From Streptomyces achromogenes (GTDB taxonomy: Bacteria; Actinomycetota; Actinomycetes; Streptomycetales; Streptomycetaceae), in assembly GCF_030816715.1 (NCBI RefSeq), contig NZ_JAUSYH010000001.1, positions 2,170,001 through 2,234,000 of the forward strand: DNA of 64,000 nt. The letters run 5' to 3'. A program made the translations under genes and the position numbers. The notes beneath the pieces are model-generated. The model had not been told where the DNA came from. It saw nothing but the letters and a program-made list of their open reading frames with translations, and made no database searches. How positions within the stretch are numbered: the first letter of the stretch is position 1; the number at the start of each line of letters is the position of its first letter. Shown here one piece after another: positions 8,398 through 15,979 of the stretch.

Positions 8398-8678
8398 ACC
8401 CCACGGACCGCACCGAGCGGGAGCTGCGGGAGGCGCTGGAGGCGCTGGCCGACGGCGTGCGGCCGGCTCCGGACGCCTATCGCACCGCCCGCGGCGACTG
8501 GCTGCGGCGCGAACGCCGGCGACGGCTCGTGCTGGCCGTGCTGATCGCCGTCGTCTTCGCCCTGGCCACGCTGATCGGCCTGTGGGTGCTGAACCGGGCG
8601 CCGTCGGACCGGGGCGTCGTCTTCTCGTCGACGGCCGCCCCCGCGCACCCGACGTCACTCACCCGGCCGCACCCCTGA
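8394..8678 (+). CDS. Small single-pass membrane protein, candidate anti-sigma factor
   Basis: A 94-residue protein whose ATG overlaps the sigma factor stop (ATGA). Residues 1-45 are charged and probably cytoplasmic (TERELREALEALADGV), followed by Arg-rich RRERRRR, one membrane helix (LVLAVLIAVVFALATLIGLW) and a short Ser/Thr/Pro external tail. Position and topology fit an anti-sigma or sigma-modulating protein for the ECF factor. There is no HxxxCxxC zinc motif of the ZAS class, and the cytoplasmic part is shorter than a normal anti-sigma domain. I recognise no family; the role is inferred from context only. Confidence 0.65.
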   Translation: MNPTDRTERELREALEALADGVRPAPDAYRTARGDWLRRERRRRLVLAVLIAVVFALATLIGLWVLNRAPSDRGVVFSSTAAPAHPTSLTRPHP

Positions 8679-8711
8679 TTGCCTCCCCGGTTCGCCGGGA
8701 AACCGCAAGGC

Positions 8712-10499
8712 GTGCACCCCCGCATCGAGGACTACGCCCTCATCGGCGACGAGCAGACCGCCGCCCTGGTCGGCATGGACGGTTCCGTCGACTGGCTCTG
8801 TCTGCCCCGCTTCGACTCCGGAGCCTGCTTCGCCCGCCTCCTCGGCGGCGAGGAGAACGGCCACTGGCGCATCGCCCCACGGGACGTGACGGGCGCCTGC
8901 ACCCGGCGCGGCTACCGGCCCGACACGCTCGTCCTGGACACCGAGTGGGAGACCGAGGACGGCGCGATCCGGGTCACCGACCTGATGCCGCAGCGCGATC
9001 AGGCCCCCGACGTGGTGCGCGTCGTCGAGGGGCTGCGCGGCCGGGTCACCGTCCGCAGCACACTGCGGCTGCGCTTCGACTACGGCTGGGTCGTGCCGTG
9101 GATGCGCCGCGCCGACGGCCATCACGTGGCGGTCGCCGGACCCGACGCGGTCTGGTTCCGCAGCGAACCGGGCGTGCACACCTGGGGCGAGGACTTCACC
9201 ACGTACTCCGAGTTCACCCTCGCCGAGGGCGAGTCGGTCGCCTTCGTGCTCACCTGGCACCCCTCGCACGAGTCCCGCCCGGCGCTCGTCGACCCGTACG
9301 AGGCGCTCGCCACCAGCGTCGACGACTGGCGGCGATGGGCCGCCCGCTGCCGCTACACCGGCCCCCACCGGGACGCCGTCGTCCGCTCCCTGATCACCCT
9401 CAAGGCGCTCACCTTCCAGCCGACCGGCGGCATCGTGGCCGCGCTCACCACCTCCCTGCCCGAGGAGCTGGGCGGCGTCCGCAACTGGGACTACCGCTTC
9501 TGCTGGCTGCGCGACTCCACCCTCACCCTCGGCGCCCTCCTCGCGGCCGGGTACGAGGAGGAGGCCGAGGCGTGGCGCAACTGGCTGCTGCGCGCCGTCG
9601 CGGGCGACCCGGCGGACCTGCAGATCATGTACGGGCTGTCCGGCGAGCGGCGGCTGCCCGAGTGCGAGCTGCCCTGGCTCTCCGGCTACCAGGGCTCCAG
9701 GCCCGTGCGCATCGGCAACGGCGCCGTGCAGCAGCTCCAGCTGGACGTCTACGGCGAGGTGATGGACTCCCTGTCGCTGGCCCGGACCTCGGGCATGTCG
9801 CCGCGGCCGCACATGTGGTCCCTGCAGTGCGCGCTGATGAACTGGCTCAGCGACAACTGGCGGCAGCCGGACGAGGGGCTGTGGGAGGTGCGCGGCGGGC
9901 GGCGGCAGTTCGTGCACTCCAAGGTCATGGTGTGGGTGGCCGCCGACCGGGCCGTCCGCGCGCTGGAGGCGTACCCGAAGCTCAGCGGCGACCTGACGGG
10001 CTGGCGGGACCTGCGCGACGAGGTGCATCGCGAGGTGTGCGAGAAGGGCTACGACCCGCGGCGCAACACGTTCACCCAGTACTACGGCTCGGCCGAACTG
10101 GACGCCGCCCTGCTGCTCATCCCGCGCGTCGGTTTCCTGCCGCCGGACGACCCGCGCGTCGTCGGCACCGTCGACGCGATCCGTGCGGAGCTCGGGCACG
10201 ACGGCCTGCTGCGCCGCTACAGCACCGAGGGCGCGGCCGTCGACGGGCTGCCGGGCGACGAGGGCGCCTTCCTGGCCTGCTCGTTCTGGCTCGCCGACGC
10301 CCTGCACATGACGGGCCGCACCAAGGAGGCACGGGAGCTGTTCGAACGGCTCGTGGGCCTGACCAACGACGTGGGGCTGCTGGCGGAGGAGTACGACCCG
10401 GTGGCCGGCCGCCACCTCGGCAACCACCCTCAGGCGTTCAGCCACATCGGCCTGGTGAACACCGCCCTCGCCCTGTTCGACGGGGAGGAGGCAGGATAG
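8712..10499 (+). CDS. Glycoside hydrolase family 15 protein (glucoamylase/trehalase-like)
   Basis: A 595-residue GH15-family enzyme. The N-terminus HPRIEDYALIGDEQTAALVG with DGSVDWLCLPRFDS and the central RNWDYRFCWLRDSTLTLGAL are characteristic of the bacterial branch that includes glucoamylases and mycobacterial-type trehalases. An (alpha/alpha)6 barrel occupies the C-terminal two thirds. There is no signal peptide, so it acts in the cytoplasm, most likely on trehalose or a maltooligosaccharide. I choose GTG 8712 (VHPRIEDY); a TTG at 8679 directly after the preceding stop would add 11 residues. It follows the small membrane protein gene and precedes the SDR gene by 5 bases, so it belongs to the same operon. 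Confidence 0.88.
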   Translation: MHPRIEDYALIGDEQTAALVGMDGSVDWLCLPRFDSGACFARLLGGEENGHWRIAPRDVTGACTRRGYRPDTLVLDTEWETEDGAIRVTDLMPQRDQAPDVVRVVEGLRGRVTVRSTLRLRFDYGWVVPWMRRADGHHVAVAGPDAVWFRSEPGVHTWGEDFTTYSEFTLAEGESVAFVLTWHPSHESRPALVDPYEALATSVDDWRRWAARCRYTGPHRDAVVRSLITLKALTFQPTGGIVAALTTSLPEELGGVRNWDYRFCWLRDSTLTLGALLAAGYEEEAEAWRNWLLRAVAGDPADLQIMYGLSGERRLPECELPWLSGYQGSRPVRIGNGAVQQLQLDVYGEVMDSLSLARTSGMSPRPHMWSLQCALMNWLSDNWRQPDEGLWEVRGGRRQFVHSKVMVWVAADRAVRALEAYPKLSGDLTGWRDLRDEVHREVCEKGYDPRRNTFTQYYGSAELDAALLLIPRVGFLPPDDPRVVGTVDAIRAELGHDGLLRRYSTEGAAVDGLPGDEGAFLACSFWLADALHMTGRTKEARELFERLVGLTNDVGLLAEEYDPVAGRHLGNHPQAFSHIGLVNTALALFDGEEAG

Positions 10500-10504
10500 G
10501 AGCC

Positions 10505-11260
10505 ATGGATCTTGGACTGAAGGACCGGGTGTACGTCGTCACCGGGGCCACCCGCGGACTCGGCAACGCCGCCGCGCGCGAGCTCGTCGCGGACGGCGCG
10601 AAGGTCGTCCTCACCGGGCGGGACGAGAAGCGCGTCGCCGACGCCGCGGCCGAGCTGGGGCCGAACGCCCTCGGCGTCGCCGTGGACAACGCCGACCCCG
10701 GCGCGGCCGCCCGGCTGATCGCGGTGGCCCGGGACGCCTTCGGCGGGTTCGACGGGGTGCTGGTGAGCGTGGGCGGCCCGCCGCCCGGGTTCGTCGCCGA
10801 CAACACGGACGAGCAGTGGCAGAGCGCCTTCGAGTCGGTGTTCCTCGGAGCGGTCCGGCTCGCCCGGGCGGCCGCCGCCGAGCTGGAGGCGGGCGGGGTC
10901 ATCGGGTTCGTGCTGTCGGGCTCGGTGCACGAGCCGATTCCCGGGCTGACCATCTCCAACGGCCTGCGGCCCGGGCTCGCCGGGTTCGCCAAGTCGCTCT
11001 CCGACGAGCTGGGGCCGCGCGGGATCCGGGTGGTCGGCCTGCTGCCGGCGCGCATCGACACCGACCGGGTGCGGGAGCTGGACGGCCTGTCGGCCGACCC
11101 CGAGGCGACCCGGGCCGCGAACGAGTCCCGGATTCCGCTGCGGCGCTACGGCCTTCCGGAGGAGTTCGGGCGTACGGCGGCGTTCCTGCTGTCGCCGGCC
11201 GCCTCCTACCTGACCGGCCTCATGCTGCCCGTCGACGGCGGTATGCGGCACGGGTTCTGA
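10505..11260 (+). CDS. Short-chain dehydrogenase/reductase with altered active site
   Basis: A 251-residue SDR protein. The Rossmann dinucleotide motif is intact: TGATRGLG at residues 13-20. The C-terminal YLTGLMLPVDGGM is the usual SDR end. The catalytic Tyr-x3-Lys is not: the segment after the conserved Ser (SGSVHEPIPGLTISNGLRPG) has Asn where Tyr is expected and Arg where Lys is expected. The usual NNAG is also replaced by SVGGPPPG. I recall a subgroup of 3-oxoacyl-ACP-reductase-like SDRs with the same change, so it is a family trait rather than damage. Start ATG 10505, five bases after the GH15 stop. The reaction is unknown. Confidence 0.85.
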   Translation: MDLGLKDRVYVVTGATRGLGNAAARELVADGAKVVLTGRDEKRVADAAAELGPNALGVAVDNADPGAAARLIAVARDAFGGFDGVLVSVGGPPPGFVADNTDEQWQSAFESVFLGAVRLARAAAAELEAGGVIGFVLSGSVHEPIPGLTISNGLRPGLAGFAKSLSDELGPRGIRVVGLLPARIDTDRVRELDGLSADPEATRAANESRIPLRRYGLPEEFGRTAAFLLSPAASYLTGLMLPVDGGMRHGF

Positions 11261-11338
11261 GCGGCACACACCGCCGCACCGGCAGGCCCGGCCGGTCGCG
11301 CACGCCCCGCGACGCCACGTCGTCGGGCCCGGCCTGCC

Positions 11339-11489
11339 GGGCCGGGCCCGCGCCTTCCCCGTCGGACGGCGACCCGATCCGACCCGTGCGGACCGCCGCC
11401 CGCCGGCACACACCGAGCGGCACCCCGCCGAGCGCGTACGTCCCGCAACGGGCCGCCGGCGCGAACGCCCGGGCCGGGCCCGCGCCTTC
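11339..11489. repeat. Pair of 19-bp direct repeats in an intergenic region
   Basis: GGGCCGGGCCCGCGCCTTC occurs at 11339-11357 and again at 11471-11489, 132 bases apart, in the 236-base convergent gap between the SDR and AmaP genes. Each copy contains a GC-only palindrome. A short hairpin (GCGGC, 7-base loop, GCCGC at 11261-11277) directly follows the SDR stop and may end that transcript. Nothing else is recognisable in this gap. Confidence 0.7.
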
Positions 11490-11496
11490 GCGTCGT

Positions 11497-12084
11497 TCAG
11501 GAGACCCTCTCCGACTTGTGCCTGGCGGCCGTCAGACGGACCTCGGCCGGCAGGGCCCGCAGCGCCGCCGAGTCCCGCGCGTGGGCGAGCGCGCGGGCAC
11601 TGAGGTCGTCCAGGACGGCCACCGGCTCCGCGTGCGGCTCCAGCAGCAGACGCGCCCGCGCCTCGGGGGCCTCGCTCCGCCCGGTCAGCCGGACGTGCGC
11701 CTGGGCGACGCCGTCCAGCCGGGAGGCCTCACCCGACAGCACTCCTTCCAGGGCGGGGCCCCGCAGCAGCGCACCCGCGCCGTCTGAGGTGTCGACGACG
11801 ACCTCGGCGAGCCGGCGGCGGTGCAGGACCGCGCTCAGCCACCACAGCGCGAGCAGGACGAGAACGGCCAGGACGGCGATGACCGTCGGCCACCACCACG
11901 CCTCGCCGCGCCAGCGGGTGCGTTCGGCGACGCTGAGGAGCGCGTCGTGCGGGCCGTCGTGCAGCCACCAGGACGGCGGCGGCGCACCCAGCCCCACGGC
12001 CAGCACCGCGCCGCCGACCGCGAGCAGCACCAGTCCGACGACGGCGAGGAGCACACGGTTGACGGTCCCGGGCATCGCCCTCAC
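11497..12084 (-). CDS. amaP: Alkaline shock response membrane anchor protein AmaP
   Basis: A 195-residue protein with two membrane helices near the N-terminus (VLLAVVGLVLLAVGGAVLAV and PTVIAVLAVLVLLALWWLSA), separated by a Trp-rich external loop, then a cytoplasmic Asp23-like alpha/beta region ending in basic residues. This is the AmaP arrangement, which in Firmicutes anchors Asp23 at the membrane. It starts at GTG 12084, overlapping the upstream stop (GTGA). It is the last gene of a minus-strand run of five (Asp23, DUF2273-like, Asp23, DUF6286, AmaP) that overlap or nearly overlap one another. Anchoring of the neighbouring Asp23 proteins is the likely role. Confidence 0.85.
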   Translation of the reverse strand: MRAMPGTVNRVLLAVVGLVLLAVGGAVLAVGLGAPPPSWWLHDGPHDALLSVAERTRWRGEAWWWPTVIAVLAVLVLLALWWLSAVLHRRRLAEVVVDTSDGAGALLRGPALEGVLSGEASRLDGVAQAHVRLTGRSEAPEARARLLLEPHAEPVAVLDDLSARALAHARDSAALRALPAEVRLTAARHKSERVS

Positions 12085-12731
12085 CCCTTCTTCCCGGCCC
12101 GGCGCACATGGACGGAGAGCGCGAGCGGCCGGACCAGCCCCAGTCCGTGGACCGCTTCGGTGAGGACGGAGTCCAGGTCGGCGCGGACCTCGTCCAGGTC
12201 GCGGAAGTGGGAGACGACCGACACGTCGGCCTTGCGACGGCCGGCCCGCGCCCGCGCCGACCGCACGCCGGCGACCTCCATGGCCCGGTCGCGCAGCACC
12301 ATGGCGGCGGCGTCACGGTGGAGCCCGGCGCGTACGTCGGGGCGGGGGCGGCGCATCGGAAGCAGCTGCCGGACCCCGGGCGTGACGGCCAGGACGACCA
12401 GCCACAGGCCGAGGGCGGCCGCGCCCCCGGCGCCGACGAGCACCCCTGGATCGTCGAGGGGCCGCTCGGCGAGCTGGTGGGCGAGTCCGCGCCGCCACGC
12501 CATGGCGGGCCGGTGGGCGCGGACGGCGACCACGTCGTAGAGAAACACCCCCGCTACCGCCGCCAGCAGGACCGCGACGACGCCGCCCGGGACCCGGCGA
12601 GCCGACCAGAACCGGTGGTCGGCGGGGCGCCGGCCGCCGGGACCATCCCCCTGACCGGGCGGGGCGGCGTCCTCGGTGCTCCTCTCCAGGACGGGCGCCC
12701 CGCCCTGCTGCAAGCCTCCGGGCTCGCTCAT
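12081..12731 (-). CDS. DUF6286 domain-containing membrane protein of the Asp23 cluster
   Basis: A 216-residue protein with a Gly/Pro/Gln-rich N-terminus, two membrane helices (GGVVAVLLAAVAGVFLYDVV and the GAGGAAALGLWLVVLAVTPG region), and a C-terminal cytoplasmic alpha/beta domain (RDAAAMVLRDRAMEVAGVRS ... ALSVHVRRAGKKG). This matches the DUF6286 proteins I recall from Streptomyces Asp23 loci. The C-terminal part has the helix-then-beta pattern of Asp23 itself, so it may be a second membrane anchor. ATG 12731 overlaps the stop of the upstream Asp23 gene (ATGA) and its stop overlaps the amaP start. Confidence 0.75.
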   Translation of the reverse strand: MSEPGGLQQGGAPVLERSTEDAAPPGQGDGPGGRRPADHRFWSARRVPGGVVAVLLAAVAGVFLYDVVAVRAHRPAMAWRRGLAHQLAERPLDDPGVLVGAGGAAALGLWLVVLAVTPGVRQLLPMRRPRPDVRAGLHRDAAAMVLRDRAMEVAGVRSARARAGRRKADVSVVSHFRDLDEVRADLDSVLTEAVHGLGLVRPLALSVHVRRAGKKG

Positions 12732-13159
12732 CGCGTCCTCCCGTGTGCCGCGCCGGGGTCCGGCGCCAGGTGGAGCCGTTCGACCTGGACGGCGACCTCC
12801 GGAACCGTCATTCCCGCCAATGCGCCTACCCGCTCGGTGACATGCCGACGCACGGCGCGACAGCGGGCGCCGAGGTCGCTCGGGTAGTCGAGTTCCAGGT
12901 GCACATGGACGTGCGCGGCGTCGACGGGGCCTCGCCCGCCCGAGCCGGGGTGCACGTGCGGGCGGACGACGACGGTGGCGTGCGGGCGTCCGGCGTCGAG
13001 CGGCAGCGGACCCACCGCCTCGCGCGCGGCCTGTGCGGCGATCTTCGCCACAACCCGGTCGGCGATGCGGGTCGCGCCGCGTTCGCCCGGAGGGATGACG
13101 GCGGCCCGGCGTGCGCCGAGCGCGGCGCCGGCGTCGCTTCCCCCGCTCACCAAGCTCAC
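12728..13159 (-). CDS. Asp23/Gls24 family envelope stress protein
   Basis: A 143-residue Asp23/Gls24 protein. The family's sequence is visible: GATRIADRVVAKIAAQAARE at the start of the fold, then VHVHLELDYPSDLGARCRAV with RRHVTERVGALAGMTVPEVA and VQVERLHL at the end. Family members form filaments or sheets under the membrane and are induced by envelope stress. The start is GTG 13159, overlapping the TGA of the DUF2273-like gene (GTGA); a second GTG lies three codons later. This copy is more divergent than the 13407-13889 paralogue, so the two may form a hetero-assembly. Confidence 0.85.
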   Translation of the reverse strand: MSLVSGGSDAGAALGARRAAVIPPGERGATRIADRVVAKIAAQAAREAVGPLPLDAGRPHATVVVRPHVHPGSGGRGPVDAAHVHVHLELDYPSDLGARCRAVRRHVTERVGALAGMTVPEVAVQVERLHLAPDPGAAHGRTR

Positions 13160-13341
13160 CGGCGCCGGTCGTCGCGGGTGCGGAAGAAGTCGCCGAGTTC
13201 CAGGTCCCCTTCCAGGAACCGGCCGACGACGAACCCGACGGCGCCCAGCGCCGCCACCAGCAGGAAGGCCCCGAACCCGCCGAAGTACCCGGCGAAGCCC
13301 AGCGCCATGCCGGCGATCATGCCGACCACGGCCATGCTCAC
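13156..13341 (-). CDS. Small DUF2273-like membrane protein of the Asp23 cluster
   Basis: A 61-residue protein made of a long Gly-rich hydrophobic hairpin (VGMIAGMALGFAGYFGGFGA, LLVAALGAVGFVVGRFLEGD) and a short charged end with DLELGDFFRTRDDRRR. The motif VGRFLEG followed by an acidic tail resembles DUF2273, a small membrane protein regularly found beside Asp23 and AmaP in Firmicutes. Start GTG 13341, with ATG two codons later as an alternative. It lies 65 bases downstream of the first Asp23 gene and overlaps the second. It probably helps to tether or organise the Asp23 layer; I infer this from context. Confidence 0.75.
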   Translation of the reverse strand: MSMAVVGMIAGMALGFAGYFGGFGAFLLVAALGAVGFVVGRFLEGDLELGDFFRTRDDRRR

Positions 13342-13406
13342 GCTGCACTCCCCTCGGCGGTCCGGTCACCCGGCCGTCTGCGTCTCATCTGCGCCTCATC
13401 TGCGTC

Positions 13407-13889
13407 TCACTGGATCCGGGGTTCCGGCTCCTCGTCCTCTTCGTCGGGCAGTTTGACGTCGCTCACCGCGATGTTGACCTCGACGACCTCCAGGCCCGTC
13501 ATCCGCTCCACCGCCGCGATCACGTTCTCCCGCACGGCCTGGGCGACGTCGGCGATGGCCACGCCGTAGTCGACGACGATCTCGAGGTCGAGCGCCGTCT
13601 GTACCTCGCCGACCTCGGCCTTGACGCCCCGGGAGACCGACTTCGAGCCGCCGGGCACCCGGTCTCGCACGGCGCCGAAGGTGCGGCTTATGCCGCTTCC
13701 CATGGCATGCACACCGAGGACGTCGCGGGCCGCGAGGCCGGCGATCTTCTCCACGACCCCGTCGGCGACGGTGGTGCGCCCCCGGCTCGCCGGGGCCCCG
13801 CCGCCGCGCCGGGTCGCCTTGCGGGTCTGGAAGGGCTCGGTACCGCCGTCGGGGGTCTGCGTACGGATCTGCTCCGTTGACTCGCTCAT
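13407..13889 (-). CDS. Asp23/Gls24 family envelope stress protein (lead gene)
   Basis: A 160-residue canonical Asp23/Gls24 protein. After a polar N-terminus comes TTVADGVVEKIAGLAARDVL with GVHAMG, then VQTALDLEIVVDYGVAIADV with AQAVRENVIAAVERMTGLEV and VEVNIAVSDVKL, the complete family fold, followed by an acidic tail (PDEEDEEPEP). ATG 13889 is preceded by a GTAAGGA element. It is the first gene of the minus-strand envelope-stress operon and is divergent, across 103 bases, from the P10-family gene that I think is structurally related. The gap has a TTCGTTTCGTTTCG run but no certain promoter. Confidence 0.92.
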   Translation of the reverse strand: MSESTEQIRTQTPDGGTEPFQTRKATRRGGGAPASRGRTTVADGVVEKIAGLAARDVLGVHAMGSGISRTFGAVRDRVPGGSKSVSRGVKAEVGEVQTALDLEIVVDYGVAIADVAQAVRENVIAAVERMTGLEVVEVNIAVSDVKLPDEEDEEPEPRIQ

Positions 13890-13992
13890 CGCCGTACGTC
13901 CTTACGTCCGGTTCGTTTCGTTTCGTCGTCCCTTTCGACCACGGTAAGCGCGGTTGCCCGACCTCGCCCCGGGAATGCGGCAGGCTGGAGCA

Positions 13993-14922
13993 ATGACGTC
14001 GGACGGATGGACGGGCGCGGTGCGGCACCGGCCGGGCCTCGGCAGACTGCTTCCCCTCGGCGGGCCCCGGGACGGTGCGTGGCTCACCGAGGCGGCCGCG
14101 GAGGCGGTGCTGCGCCGGGCGGCGCGGCACGTTGCGGGCGTGCGGCTGGGAGTGCTGCGGCTCGGGCTCGCCGATCCGGACGGGCCGTTCGAGTCCGCCG
14201 TGCCGGCTCCGCCGAGCGCGCTGCCGCCGGGGCCGCTGCGAGTGACCGCGGAGTGCGCGGCGTCGGCCTCCGAGCCGCTGCCGACGACGACGGCACGGTT
14301 GCGCAGCGCCCTGGCGTCGACGGCCGCGGAGCGGCTCGGACTGGTGGTGTCGGAGGTCGACCTGCGGGTGACGGACCTGCTCGGCACCGAGCCGGTCAGG
14401 GAGGCCACGGGCGCGAGGCCGGACGTGGAGTCGGGCACGGCGGCAGACCCGAGGCCGGCCGTCGAGGTGGGCGGCGTGGGCGCGGGCACGAGGTCGGACG
14501 TCGAGGAGGGCCTGGGCGCGGGCACGCGGCCGGGGACGGGGCCCGAGCCCGGTCGGCAGCCCCTGCCGGGCGTCACACCGGCGTCGGCTCCGGCCCCGCC
14601 CCCGGTGCCGGCCCCACCCCCGGTGCCGGTGGCGGCCCCGGTGCCGGCCGGATCCGTTCTGGCGGGTGACGAGGCCCTCGCGGCCGCGGCGGCCCTGGCG
14701 GTGCCGGGGGTGACCGGCACGAGCGGCGTCCTCGGACGGGCGGTCCGGATCGAGGAGCGTGACGACATGACGGCGACCCTGCCGCGCCGCCACGCCCAGC
14801 TGGAGATCACGGCGGCGGCCACCCACCGCACGCTGGACGTGGCGCTCGCGGTCCGCGCCACCGTGTCGGCGGCCCTGCCGGACCGTCCGACGGTCACGGT
14901 GCTGGTGACGGCGGTCGACTGA
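13993..14922 (+). CDS. 'Nucleopolyhedrovirus P10 family' protein; probable tandem degenerate Asp23 protein
   Basis: A 309-residue protein; I recall close relatives in Streptomyces named after the viral P10 protein, a label that rests on the Pro/Ala repeat linker. Two halves flank that linker (SAPAPPPVPAPPPVPVAAPV, near residue 210). Each half has the Asp23 pattern of helix, beta strand, long helix, beta strand: LTEAAAEAVLRRAARHVAGV with TARLRSALASTAAERLGLVV and VSEVDLRVTDL in the first, and DEALAAAAALAVPGVTG with HRTLDVALAVRATVSAALP and RPTVTVLVTAVD in the second. It is divergent from the Asp23 operon. Start ATG 13993 after GGAG. No membrane segment is visible. The structural reading is my inference. 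Confidence 0.8.
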   Translation: MTSDGWTGAVRHRPGLGRLLPLGGPRDGAWLTEAAAEAVLRRAARHVAGVRLGVLRLGLADPDGPFESAVPAPPSALPPGPLRVTAECAASASEPLPTTTARLRSALASTAAERLGLVVSEVDLRVTDLLGTEPVREATGARPDVESGTAADPRPAVEVGGVGAGTRSDVEEGLGAGTRPGTGPEPGRQPLPGVTPASAPAPPPVPAPPPVPVAAPVPAGSVLAGDEALAAAAALAVPGVTGTSGVLGRAVRIEERDDMTATLPRRHAQLEITAAATHRTLDVALAVRATVSAALPDRPTVTVLVTAVD

Positions 14923-15024
14923 GCGCGGTCGGCCGGCATCCGCCCGCCCCCGCAGAGGCCGGCCGGACGGGTCGCACCGGCTCACGGGTTGCGGGGCACG
15001 CCGGACGGCGGCCTCAGCCGGTGC

Positions 15025-15828
15025 TCACTCCCCCAGGCCGGCCATGTCGCGCAGACGGCGGGCCTGGGCGGCGCGTTCGGCGGCTCGCTGGGCGTCGTAC
15101 GTGCGCTCGCCCGCGCCGCGCAGCAGCGCCTTGGTCTCGATGACGGCCTCTCGGGGCGCGGCGAGGAGCGCCGCGGCCAGTTCACGGACCGTGGCGTCGA
15201 GGTCCTGCACGGGAACGGCGATGTTGGCGAGCCCGCTGCTCACCGCCTCCTCGGCGTGCACGAAGCGGCCGGTCAGGCAGATCTCGACCGCGCGGCCGTA
15301 GCCGACGAGGGAGACGAGGGGGTGCGTGCCCGTCAGGTCCGGCACCAGGCCGAGGCTGGTCTCGCGCATGGCGAACTGCACATCGTCGGCGACGACGCGC
15401 AGGTCACAGGCGAGGGCCAGCTGGAAGCCCGCTCCGATGGCGTGGCCCTGGACGGCGGCGATGGACACGACGTCATTGCGCCGCCACCAGGTGAAACCCT
15501 CCTGGAAGCCGGCGATCGCGGCGTCGAGTTCGGCGTCGTCACCGCGTGCGAGATCGATGAAGGACGGCTCGCCCTCGATCCCCTCGGGCGTGAACATCTG
15601 CCGGTCGAGCCCCGCGGAGAAGGACTTGCCCTCGCCACGCAGCACGACCACGCGGACGGAGCCCGGCACCAGTCGCCCGGCCTCCGCGAGCGCCCGCCAC
15701 ATGGCGGGACTCTGCGCGTTGCGCTTGGCCGGGTTGGCCAGCGTCACCGTGGCGAGCGTGTCGTCGACGGTGAGCCGTACGCCGTCCTTGTCGAGCAGGG
15801 GAACGAGTTCCTGGTCGGGCGTGGCCAT
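15025..15828 (-). CDS. Enoyl-CoA hydratase/isomerase family protein
   Basis: A 267-residue crotonase-fold protein. The oxyanion-hole segments are present as LRGEGKSFSAGLDRQMF and AAVQGHAIGAGFQLALACDL, and the family block RETSLGLVPDLTGTHPLVSL lies at the position of the catalytic Glu region (Glu in RETSLG; Asp in VPDLTG). It probably hydrates or isomerises an enoyl-CoA in fatty acid or amino acid breakdown; the substrate cannot be set. ATG 15828 has GGAGG six bases upstream. Two copies of an 11-base direct repeat lie 19 to 40 bases before the start. No pathway genes adjoin it. Confidence 0.9.
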   Translation of the reverse strand: MATPDQELVPLLDKDGVRLTVDDTLATVTLANPAKRNAQSPAMWRALAEAGRLVPGSVRVVVLRGEGKSFSAGLDRQMFTPEGIEGEPSFIDLARGDDAELDAAIAGFQEGFTWWRRNDVVSIAAVQGHAIGAGFQLALACDLRVVADDVQFAMRETSLGLVPDLTGTHPLVSLVGYGRAVEICLTGRFVHAEEAVSSGLANIAVPVQDLDATVRELAAALLAAPREAVIETKALLRGAGERTYDAQRAAERAAQARRLRDMAGLGE

Positions 15829-15846
15829 GGGGCGCCTCCGGTGGGT

Positions 15847-15868
15847 GCGGTCAGCTAGCGGTCAGCTA
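15847..15868. promoter_or_regulatory. Two adjacent 11-bp direct repeats upstream of the enoyl-CoA hydratase gene
   Basis: GCGGTCAGCTA occurs twice back to back (15847-15857, 15858-15868), 19-40 bases upstream of the start codon of the minus-strand hydratase gene. On that strand the repeat overlaps an ACTTAGCT stretch that could be the -10 region. Head-to-tail 11-bp spacing places both copies on the same DNA face, as in binding sites for OmpR-type response regulators. No regulator gene is adjacent, so its use is unknown. Confidence 0.4.
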
Positions 15869-15979
15869 AGTGACTGCACAGTAACCACCCGGCCGGTCTC
15901 AGGTTCCCCCGGGCCCCTCACAGGGCTCGGGAGGACGCCGACCGGGTGGCCACCGTCGAAGCCGATGGGCCGCCCCCGG

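Noticed and set aside
8582..11260. 892-codon open frame reaching from the GH15 region into the SDR gene
   Set aside because: Only the last 251 codons (SDR) look like protein; the part over GH15 is an out-of-frame shadow.
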